Part shown: positions 10,660 through 20,189 of the stretch, one piece after another
How the letters are laid out: every line of letters begins with the position of its first letter
Numbering within the stretch: the first letter of the stretch is position 1
Assembly: GCF_021155775.2 (NCBI RefSeq)
Contig: NC_060237.1
Location: forward strand, 11,619,832-11,683,831
From: Neodiprion pinetum
Lineage: Eukaryota > Arthropoda > Insecta > Hymenoptera > Diprionidae
DNA: 64,000 bases
Direction of reading: 5' to 3'
Program-made: the position numbers and the translations under genes
Notes under the pieces: generated by a model
What the model was told of the DNA's origin: nothing
What the model saw: only the letters and a program-made list of their open reading frames with translations
The model's database searches: none

Positions 10660-13600
10660 TCCGACTTGGTTGACTTTCACCGCGAGGAATGATTATTACG
10701 AAACCCACCGCTCTCGCACTCACTCTTCCACCCCGCATGTTCGTTCCTAGGTGCATTAAGCCTACACACATGCGTGTATCACACTCCCATGACCAGCCAG
10801 TCATATCCAGCAGCCAGGCCTTACCACCGGTACAGGTAGCCGCGCGATCATTCTTTCTCCGTGTTACATGTGAAAGTATCCTTTCCTTTATCTCCCCCTC
10901 CTCTCCATATGAGCTATACACGATAGCTACCAAACCACCTTCAATCGCACGGACGCACCGGATTCACTGTATTTGTGCAATACTTGTATACACCGTCTTC
11001 GCTTATGGTTGTTGTATCATCGTACTGCCGTATAACGGGTAATGCGTGCACGAGCTCTGGGCGACACCGGGTTTCAGGACGTCAATCACACTCCGAAAGG
11101 TCGTGTGAACATGGATACGGATATAAATCTATATGTATATGTATATGTATAGTATATATACTATACGTGTACAGGTACTATACGTTCTTGTACCGGTATC
11201 AACGTGTTATGGGGAAATACCGACGAGACAAAATTACGTTGACTTGCATACGTGCAGTGTGTTTTTGTATTGTGAATCGGATTTTTATACAAACACCCAT
11301 TCTTATTTTCCCAGTCGCATGTAAAGTCGAATATCATATATTTATATTAAACGAATAATTAGTAAGTATGGTTGACATATATAAACATGATTGATAAAAG
11401 TCACGACTAAACCAAGAATGAAAGTCTTGTATGAAAATATAAATATGAATTGAAGAGACAGTTTGATGTGACATATACCTATAAAGAAATCACGATCTTA
11501 CTTATCCGTCAATTTTCTCGAATAACACGAAACAGTTTTTGTTAAATACCTACGTAAAAACTTGAAATTGATCTTTTTCAAATCCTTTATATTTGTTGCT
11601 GTAAATTTTTTGGTTTATTATTCCGAATTAAGAGCAACAAACTTTCTTTTCCCTTTACTATTTCATACAGTCTTTTTCCGGCTTGTAGATACAATTTGTT
11701 TGATGGAAAAAAATAGTTTCCTGCTAATCTGAAAGACACGGTACAAAGTCAGTACCTATGTTGTTATTCTTCATTTATCTTTGCTGAGAGGTTAATTACA
11801 ACCGATACTACACTGATAATCGCGAAACGTTATTGAGGGAGTGCATTTGCCGCAGCACTGAGCGAACGTCTATAATATTACACGCATATACGTGGGCAAT
11901 TTTGGAGATCGGAAAAATTTTTATTGGGATGCCCCCCCAAATCTATTCCGAGTCCTTAAAAAAAACCTGTGTAAAGTTTTAAGCTTCTACGTCAACTGGA
12001 ACCCGTGCGTCTAAACTCCGAAAGTTTTAAATGTAAAATACCTGTAGTTTTTATAACCAGTTTGTTATTTCGTCTTGTATGACTTTGGTATAAATCAAGG
12101 TATAAATCAAGGGACCGATTCGAAACTTGGCAGAGTTGTTGCTTATAATGATGAAGGTGTCAAAAAGGTGATGAAAAGTTCAAAAAGGGTCCGACTTGTT
12201 TGTAAGAGGTTGGTGTTTTGTGAAGAGATTGTTTGTAAAGAGGAATGTAATATTCTGGTGACTGTAGTGTCACTTTTATTCTCAGCGATCTTCATAACAT
12301 GAAACTGCATTTTCGAAGCATCGTAGGAAATTATGCGGTTATTACAAACTCGTTGCAATGTGTCGACAAAATTAAAATCCGCATATTTGATTGGGTCGTT
12401 CGCAGGGTTGATTGAGGTTCATTGCGATGAAGAAAAAAGTCATGATGCGCTTATTGCGTATTTCATTGATCGTATAGAAGTCGTTACACGGTGTAATCTT
12501 GATTACCATAGCCCGCAATACCCACTATAGTTAAAATTGCTGATTTTGAACAGCGGGCACAATATTAGGTGCGTCTAGATTGAGATAATCTGTAGGCGAA
12601 TCTATGCGCAGTGTCGCCTCTACAAAAATATTGAGAAAATCGAACTTTTCCTCAGCAATTTTCGTGTCTGTAATTTGCCGCCTGCGAAAGCTATGCGAGT
12701 AATGCAATAATGGTAATAATAATAAAACTAATAATAGTTATAATCAAAACGCAATGATATAACTATACATAATAAGGTTTGGAACGATATGAAAGGAAAC
12801 AAAAAATGGGGGTCGATTGTAATAACTAGCCCTGCGCTGCGAGACGTCGAAAAAATGTCTATTATTCAAGGAGCGAGCCTTGCACCATACATATATAATA
12901 TATATATATCTATATGTAGAGTAGGTGTATTCTTACCCGCGTTCGCCCTCGCAGAGAAGAGCGAAATCGGCTTCGCGCAGTCCACATTAACTGCGAGCGG
13001 TTTCGGGTTGTTCGAATTTCAAAAGGCTATTTTTAAATTCGTACCCTGCAAGGTCCGGATCGTTGCCACTGCAGGAACAACGACGAAGACGAAGAACGCG
13101 GCGTTTTTCAGTTGTACCGGTCTATACGGACGTCAGATAAATCCTGAACAAGCCTCGGCCAACGAGAAGAAAGCCCTAAATTAATCGGAAATAAAATTTG
13201 TCTCCCGGGCGACAGCGCGACACGAGCCGCACGAGATGAGAATTAGAGGAAAAGCGACGCTCCGACCGTCTCGATGGCCCCTGAACTTGAAACGCCGTCT
13301 GAGCTTCGTATCGCGCTTTGTATACGAGCCTAGAGTCGGTCCTATAGACGAAAAAATATAGTCGTTGATTTTTAGACACTTTTACTTGTTTTTTTTAATC
13401 GCCGCTTTTTTAGGCTTACCTATAATACTCGTTTTATATTCTTGTAAATTATACAGGGTTGTCTTCGTGGGTGGTAGCGTCATTTTTCTGGTAATACATT
13501 CGTAGAGATAATTCCAGTCGGATACTTAGTATTCAATGATTATTTAAATTCTGATATTAATTATTACATGTTTCCGGTCTAAATTGAAAGCAAAACGATT

Positions 13601-14240
13601 AGTATTTTTACCAGTGTGTCTTTTGTGTAACACGGGTCACGAACAAAAAAAAAAAAAAAACTAAAAATTGCACGGACCACAAAGACGATACTATTTTCAA
13701 CCGTAGTTCTTGTTTCGAGTCAGTCGGAATTGTACGGATTTTCAACTTGACTATGAATGGCTTTGAGCGATTATTGGGTGTAACATTTCTCCCGAAGAAT
13801 CTGTTTCCAAAAATTTGACGAAAAACTGTTTTTAAGGTAATTTTCGGATCGATACGAAGAAACTTGATACAATATTACAAACAAGTATCCAACGATGGGT
13901 TGATGTTAAAAATATTTCGGAGCTAAACGAACCTGAGAGCGCGATTCTATAATTTTTTTACCACGTACAATGCAATAAAATGCTTATACCCGCGATAAAT
14001 TTACCCCTTCGAATCTATGTAGCCATTTTTGGCCAAAGGATCGAACAATCTATCTCTACCCGTCAATATATGGTATTCTCGAAGGACTCCGGGGTTCTAC
14101 AGATCGTCTGTTAATTCGTTGGCTGACTATGACTAAACTCCTCGTCGATCTTTCCCGCGTTGGTATATGTATAGGTATGTACGGACGCATGGCCGAGCGA
14201 GAAAAATGTGGAGAATTCCTGTGCATCGTAAAAAATTGAC
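10660..14240. other. Unassigned, mostly AT-rich stretch
   Basis: Contents noted: a TATATG-rich run at 11125-11170, a T/A-rich segment at 11340-11700, a CpG-richer patch at about 12940-13320 with unsupported frames (12789-13184 + and 13379-13176 -), an A-run at 13647-13662, and a single TACAGGGTTGTC end-like sequence at 13453 with no partner. I see no gene. Confidence 0.4.
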
Positions 14241-14242
14241 CG

Positions 14243-14266
14243 CACACACACACACATATATATATA
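14243..14266. repeat. (CA)7(TA)5 compound microsatellite
   Basis: Perfect CA dinucleotides pass directly into TA dinucleotides. Confidence 0.9.
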
Positions 14267-14269
14267 TTG

Positions 14270-15302
14270 ATCACGTACGCATGGGTGTACGCATGTATAC
14301 GTTTAGCGCCAAAAGCGACATGAGCCAACTAAAATAAAGATGCTTCGTCTCGGCTGTAATGCGGACGAGCTGGTAGGTTACGGGGGAACAACCGCCTACT
14401 TTACGACTCTTCGCCATGGCTCCATAGAATTTCCGATCAGACCCTCTCGCTCCTTTTTCCCACACGCGTGTTATACCTGTTATATTATACTCCGGACCGT
14501 GGCTTACATTAAACGCACAGACGGACGCACACGAACACGCGTGCCGTTCATGCACGCAACTTCCTATACGGTACGGTATGATTCATTCTGATTTCTGTCT
14601 ACGTATGCAACCGAGGACGTTGGAATACTGAGACAATGAACAATCGTATCGGTAATCGATCGCTGTAGCTGCGTTATCGTTTTCGAAAAATAATAAGAAC
14701 AAGGTGATCCTGATGATTCTGAATAATTGGGAATTACAGTCGAGAAGTATACTATACCGGTACTGGTTATGACTCGGAAAAAGTTACAGGGGATTCAACT
14801 TTGACATTAGTCGTAAATACTCTGCTGCAAAAGAAGGGCGTAAGGTGTTGATCGAATAATTTTAGGATTCACCTTTCGTAAACTTCGATTCCTGTGTTTT
14901 GTCGCTCGAGATTCGTATTATTCTCGCCATTTTTTCATGCTCAAGGAATGCGTCGGCGCAGCGGCCGCGTACTTTACGTCCACATCTTGTTGCCGGTATT
15001 TCAGTTCAGTTATTTGAATATAAAAAGTTTATGAATAATCTCATTAACTGCGAAAGATCTTAAATGCTGGAAACATCGAGTGTCTGGTAATGCACGAGTA
15101 TTAGTATTTTATACATCATATAAGACTGTCTGGAATGGAGGAGGCAAAAGCCTACTGCTTTCTTTCTCTCAGCTGCAGAAAAATAATTAGTCTCGAATGA
15201 AAAACTAGACGCTAAGGGAAACTTTCTAAAACTTATGAATTACGTTCTCCGGTAATTTCCATGGTGAATACCTAATCCTTATTTCACTTTGTGAAATATC
15301 GT
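14270..15302. other. Unassigned non-coding stretch
   Basis: Small frames on both strands at 14271-14591 overlap each other and carry no domain. The remainder, up to the foldback element, is AT-rich with nothing recognisable. Confidence 0.45.
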
Positions 15303-15306
15303 ATAA
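15303..15306. repeat. Target-site duplication, left copy (ATAA)
   Basis: Four bases immediately outside the first GGG of the foldback element, matched exactly by the four bases after its last CCC. Confidence 0.85.
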
Positions 15307-16702
15307 GGGCTATTCCGCGTCAACCGGATCAGTCATCTCTCAGATATTTTTTTAATTTGGCATGTGGATTGTGTGGGACGAGTTAGATTTTTGTGCCAAA
15401 GCGCGAATCTCATAATGCAAAATTCGATTTTTTATTAACAATAACAAATTAGACTCCCATTTTTTTCAAAAATTCATAACTTCGGCAAAAAATTAGATAC
15501 AATATATTTTTTTTTTTCAAATTACGCGGAAAGCTCCATAGAATTTAAAAAAAAATACGAAATGGTAAAAACAAGTTGTTATCAATTGTTTATTTAACAA
15601 TTAATTTTTCAAAGATTTTCAAAACAGTGACTGACACGATCAAAAAATTTTTTTAAAATTCTGACATGTTCCTTGAACTGTACTACAACCTGTGAATTAA
15701 TTCCAGAGGGGTGTTTTTCTTCGTTTTCGAGTAAAAAATCATTAAAGGTGTCGATGCGCATGAAATTGCGGCCCGCCGAGTCTCTACGTCATGGCGGGCG
15801 GCCGGTTGCCGTCCACCGCTACACCGCGGTGGCGTCGCAGCGTTATTTTAGAGTCATTTTCACGATGTAGGACATGATTGAAGAATCTGAAAAAAATACT
15901 GTACCTTCACAAGGCCTGCTCAAAGCGATAAGTGAAGTTTCAGGAATGTGTTTTTCACCGTTTTTTTATTACAGAGATTCAAAATAACGGTTACACACCA
16001 TGAGAGTGCACATAAATGATAATAATTACATAACTTGCTACTTATTTTAAAATAAAAACACATTCTTGAAACTTCACTTATCGCTTTGAGCAGGCCTTGT
16101 GAAGGTACAGTATTTTTTTCAGATTCTTCAATCATGTCCTACATCGTGAAAATGACTCTAAAATAACGCTGCGACGCCACCGCGGTGTAGCGGTGGACGG
16201 CAACCGGCCGCCCGCCATTACGTAGAGACTCGGCGGGCCGCAATTTCATGCGCATCGACACCTTTAATGATTTTTTACTCGAAAACGAAGAAAAACACCC
16301 CTCTGGAATTAATTCACAGGTTGTAGTACAGTTCAAGGAACATGTCAGAATTTTAAAAAAATTTTTTGATCGTGTCAGTCACTGTTTTGAAAATCTTTGA
16401 AAAATTAATTGTTAAATAAACAATTGATAACAACTTGTTTTTACCATTTCGTATTTTTTTTTAAATTCTATGGAGCTTTCCGCGTAATTTGAAAAAAAAA
16501 AATATATTGTATCTAATTTTTTGCCGAAGTTATGAATTTTTGAAAAAAATGGGAGTCTAATTTGTTATTGTTAATAAAAAATCGAATTTTGCATTATGAG
16601 ATTCGCGCTTTGGCACAAAAATCTAACTCGTCCCACACAATCCACATGCCAAATTAAAAAAATATCTGAGAGATGACTGATCCGGTTGACGCGGAATAGC
16701 CC
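15307..16702. mobile_element. Foldback (palindromic) DNA transposon, very young, 1396 bp
   Basis: Two inverted arms of 649 bp (15307-15955 and 16054-16702) flank a 98-bp unique loop (15956-16053). Comparing the arms by eye I find only two substitutions: the base at 15790 (C in one arm, A in the other) and one near 15943. The element begins GGGCTATTCCGCGTCAACCG and ends in its reverse complement. It is flanked by a perfect 4-bp duplication ATAA (15303-15306 and 16703-16706), so both borders are certain. The arms are AT-rich except for a GC-rich block (15769-15845 and its mirror 16164-16240). A 65-codon frame is carried identically in both arms apart from one His/Asn difference, but it has no recognisable domain, so I consider it incidental. 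The element has no transposase and must be mobilised by a partner elsewhere in the genome. The arm identity implies recent insertion or gene conversion. Confidence 0.93.
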
Positions 16703-16706
16703 ATAA
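16703..16706. repeat. Target-site duplication, right copy (ATAA)
   Basis: Partner of the duplication at 15303-15306. Confidence 0.85.
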
Positions 16707-16975
16707 GTGTTGGCTTAAAATTGATTTTTCATGAAATTCTACACTACCCCATTATACAGAATTTTAATGGGATTATGAGTATAATAATCGCGAAAACTGA
16801 CAAATAATTGTACGTTGACGAAATAAATTCATTGTTGTAAGTAAATCAGTAGTTGTTGTGTGATCTAATAGAAATTGATTCGATTCGAAGAAAGAATTGC
16901 TCAATTTCTAAGTTTTGAGTAAGACTAATTGTAAGTTGTGTTCACCTTACTTGAATTATCTTATATTTGGTCGAA

Positions 16976-17076
16976 TTAAGACTAGAACTACCAAGATAAA
17001 ATGTAACGTGAAATAGGAATCTTTAAATGAAATTGTATAACCGGTCATTTTGACTGGTATGGTTGTTCTAGTGTCG
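16976..17076. mobile_element. Short piggyBac-like MITE (about 100 bp)
   Basis: A TTAA at 16976-16979 is followed by G and ACTAGAACTACCA. The other end at 17059-17072 is TGGTTGTTCTAGT, its near reverse complement. An imperfect hairpin (CCGGTCA, TTT, TGACTGGT) lies just inside the right end. TTAA targets with CTAGAA-type ends recall piggyBac-derived miniature elements, but the right-hand TTAA is not intact (TCGAA is seen instead). The family is therefore a tentative inference. It sits about 270 bp downstream of the large foldback element. Confidence 0.45.
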
Positions 17077-17079
17077 AAC

Positions 17080-17600
17080 GAACGTTCAGTATGTAAGTCG
17101 ACGCACAAGTACACTGATTGTGAGTCGATTAGAGTAATGATTTTTTTTTCTCACAGTGTGGCTGAATTGTCACAGTCGACCGAACAATTAAACCAAATGT
17201 AACAAACGTTGAACATTGCGTTAATTCTTGATGTGGGCCAGTAGTAGAAGGCATCATGACCTCGGGCAATCATGTGTAAAACCTGTTGTCAGATGGTCCC
17301 TTAATATCTGCGGACGGAGAGTCGATTTCGAAAAAACTTGGCATAACGCAGCGCGGCTTGAGTTGGGAACTCTGTGATATATTGCATAATTCCGCGTAAA
17401 GTTGGGTCGGAACTTTGTCTATGAAGGAGAAGCATATTTTCGCGTGTTCATTAATTCATACACGAGGAGTAAATCTTGTGTTTTCGTCGTCGTCGTTTAT
17501 CTTTACAGGTGGCGGTGCGGCGATTGCGGGATATGAGTACGAGAATGCATGCCGTGTAAAAAGCCGGACGAAACGTCCGATTTGGTAAACTCTCGACGAT
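17080..17600. other. Unassigned stretch
   Basis: AT-rich up to about 17400, with CpG density rising from there into the promoter-like zone that follows. No gene seen. Confidence 0.45.
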
Positions 17601-18001
17601 GATAAGCCGAAGCACGAGGAAAACACAGAGAGAGAGAGAGGGAGACCTAAACTCTGCGCAACCGCGACGAGACGGGAGAAAACCATTTCCGAGTTTTAGT
17701 TTTAGCCAATTCTTTCATCGAAACTCTGAAAGGCTAAAAGTCTGGACTGAAAGAGAAGCTCCTTCGTCGTCGGCCCACTTGGCGAAACGCGAGGCTGCCG
17801 CCTAGCGCCCGACGCTCAGAGCGGGGCGGAGGACATCTTAAATTTTTCACCAAGCCCTGTGCAAGCCGAGGCACTCCTGTATTTCACTGAAGTCTGCAAT
17901 TTCGAGGTTGCATCTTAGCGCGGCCCCAACTCCTCGCGCTCTCTTTCTCTCTCTCCCCATCCGCGAGAGAAGAAGAGGTCTTTGCCCGCTTAAGAAGAAC
18001 T

Positions 18002-18029
18002 CGTCGTCGTCGTCGTCGTCATCGTCGTC
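18002..18029. repeat. (GTC)n microsatellite
   Basis: About nine CGT/GTC triplets with one ATC interruption. It reads as poly-serine on + and poly-aspartate on -, inside the CpG-rich island. Confidence 0.88.
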
Positions 18030-18145
18030 TCTCCTATATTTTGGCACTCTAAAATTTCGCGCTCGGTCCCTTCGCTCTCTCTCTTTCACCCTGTCTTGCC
18101 CTCCCCTCCCTCCTTCCGTCTTTCCTCCCGCCCCTCGGGCGGTAT

Positions 18146-18248
18146 CTTCTCCCCTCTCCTCTTCTCTCCTATTCTCTCCTCTTCTCTCCTCTCCTCTCCT
18201 CTCCTCTCCTCTCCTCTCCTCTTCTCTTCTCTTCTTTCCTTTCCTTTC
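18146..18248. repeat. (CTCCT)n pentanucleotide polypyrimidine tract
   Basis: The core 18186-18220 is seven perfect CTCCT units. The flanks are imperfect CTTCT and TTTCC variants. About 100 bp is almost entirely pyrimidine on the + strand. Confidence 0.92.
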
Positions 18249-18356
18249 GAGGCAAAGAATGGCGGCTCCGGTGTACGTACGGCGGGCGAGACGTCGACCA
18301 GACCTTGGGTTCGAGCGAGAGAGCGACGGAGAGATAAAGAGGGAGAGTGAGAAGGT

Positions 18357-18377
18357 GGGGGCGGGGGAGGGGGAGGG
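18357..18377 (+). other. G-quadruplex motif
   Basis: Four G-runs (5, 5, 5 and 3 bases) separated by single bases (C, A, A). Single-base loops make this one of the most stable classes of intramolecular G-quadruplex known. It lies on the + strand inside the CpG-rich island, about 110 bp after the pyrimidine pentamer tract. Confidence 0.85.
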
Positions 18378-18950
18378 AGCACGCGCGTCGTATTGATCCT
18401 CCAGGAGTCCCTCTCCACATAGCGCGCGCTCGTTGGTGTCGCTGGCGTCGTCGCAGCTAGGCGAACCTTTTTTATAACTTTCTCCCTCTCCCTCGCCCTC
18501 TTCCGTTTTGTCTCTCTTTCCCTTCCGCCAGGGTTAGATAGGCGGACGGAGGTACAAGGCGCAGCTATGTATACCCACCACCTCCGCACACTTTGGCGAT
18601 TTCGCGAGAGGCGCCCCTGGCTTCCAGCTCTTCGAGAGTGGGTATCGTCGCGACGAGGGGGTGAGAATAGGAGGCGATCCTCCCGTTGTCCCTGCGGACG
18701 TCGGAGCCCTGCGTGCAACACCCAGCTTCGAAAATCATTTTTATTCTTTTTTTTTTTTTGCCAATAGAAACGCTCGTTGTACGCAACTCGAGGATTAAAC
18801 TTACACCTAACCGTCACTTGCGACGATATCCGAGGAGCTTACATCGCGCCGTTGCGAGGAGATTTGACGCGGCGATTGCACACGGATTTTATGAAACTTA
18901 TATACACCGCGACCCGTTACGCCTGTAGGCGGAGACCGTTTTTCAACACT

Positions 18951-19802
18951 GATTGTTTTCGCAATTAGCCTTGGAAGAGAAAATCTTGATCATCGAGTGG
19001 AAAGATTACAGTACGACGGTCGTTATTCCTATTGAAGTACCTGCGAACGGCAACCGAAATCTTTTGAAAACCAGTCGATGAATAGTGTTATTTTTAATCG
19101 CGAGTGATTGTACAGTGTAGAACCTCATAATAATGTTTCGACTTCGTCCTGATATTTCGACAGATTTTCGAAAACGTTCGTTACAGATTCTCGGTAATCG
19201 AAATTTCTCGAACCGTATTATAATTTGAGTATTTAAAAAATATATCTCATGATTATTCTTACGACGCGACGATGCTAATGATACGTCAGGAATTTCGACT
19301 GAAATTTGTACACCCATAATCCGTATAATAATTATAGTCCCCGAGAATGTGTCAAATATATAATAAATTAAATAATTAATTAGCGAAAGCGTATCTAGTG
19401 GCACACTTCACAGCATATAATACATTCACTTACATTTTTACAATATGTATGTATATGTTTTTTCTTACGTAGATATATTATACGTCACATGAGCGATCAC
19501 AACGACGAGACTTGTCAGTTGCAGTTTAATGGATCCCAGTGGAACGCGTGTTTTTAAAATTTGTAGCGTTTATAGTTCGAAGTTTACAGTATAGGATAAC
19601 GGTGCTCGAGATGCTTCTCCTCGGTTGTAATGGATATACTAATAAATTTCTAAACGATCCCATTCATCCGCTCTCCTCAACGAATCGGGCTAATCTTTAC
19701 CTCGGATCGCTGGCAGCCGTTTTACTATATTACTCAAAATGGCGCGTTAATAAAGATGCCGATGTATCGCTCCAGTTTGTTAAAATTTCTTCCACACATC
19801 CA
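18951..19802. other. Unassigned AT-rich stretch
   Basis: I see no gene. The minus-strand frame at 19404-19006 is AT-driven and lacks any domain or splice support. Confidence 0.45.
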
Positions 19803-20187
19803 CAGGGTTCGTACGCACAGGGAAAACCTGGAAAACCGGGAAAACTCAGGGAGTTTCTTACAGTAGGAAAAAGTCAGGGAATTTCGAAAATAAGACTGGA
19901 AAATTAAGTTTCTTGAAGAAATAAACTCGTTCTTATACGTACATTACTTGGTATCAAACCTCCTTTCGTTTTTTTCTTACTCAAAATCGCTGGCTGTTTG
20001 TAAATTAGTATTCGGACAGTGAATTAATTACCAGGTAATATTGAAGGTATTAGTATTAATATGCAAAAAAAATTGTTATTAATCAGCGGCATATTTCTTG
20101 GAAGGTTACTGAAAAAAATTCTATTTCCAGGCTGGAACACCTGGAATAGTCAGGGAATTTCGGGTTCCAAAAAGCATACGAACCCTG
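19803..20187. mobile_element. hAT-like non-autonomous element (385 bp)
   Basis: The left end CAGGGTTCGTACGCA and the right end (reverse complement CAGGGTTCGTATGCTTT) match over their first eleven bases. The left subterminal region has several GGGAAAACC/CTGGAAAA/CAGGGAATTT-type motifs, and the right one has CAGGGAATTTCGGGTTCC. Ends starting CAGGG with repeated GGAAAA/CAGGGAATT subterminal motifs are characteristic of hAT-type elements. The flanking 8-mers do not match, so the target duplication has decayed or one end is imprecise. No transposase is present. Confidence 0.65.
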
Positions 20188-20189
20188 AT

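Larger units (their letters stand above)
17600..18950. promoter_or_regulatory. CpG-rich, promoter-like island with purine/pyrimidine tracts
   Basis: This is the longest GC- and CpG-rich zone of the window. It contains a GA run (17629-17641), a GGGGCGGAG GC-box-like site (17822-17830), a GTC repeat, a CTCCT tract, a G-quadruplex motif, and an ATG at 18259 (AAAGAATGGCGG) opening a 45-codon frame (MAAPVYVRRARRRPDLGFER and onward) that ends at 18396. Open frames exist on both strands, as expected of GC-rich DNA, so I do not call a CDS. The combination is typical of a transcription start region with a long leader. The direction is unknown. Confidence 0.35.

Noticed and set aside
13453..13475. TACAGGGTTGTC as a mariner-type end
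   Set aside because: No inverted partner was found within several kilobases.
15673..16336. 65-codon frame present in both arms of the foldback element, one per strand
   Set aside because: It appears twice only because the arms are inverted copies. There is no domain, no good start context and no transposase motif.
17908..18817. Frames of 162 and 243 codons in the CpG-rich island
   Set aside because: Both strands are open at once and are filled with Ser/Leu or Arg/Glu runs from the CTCCT and GTC repeats.
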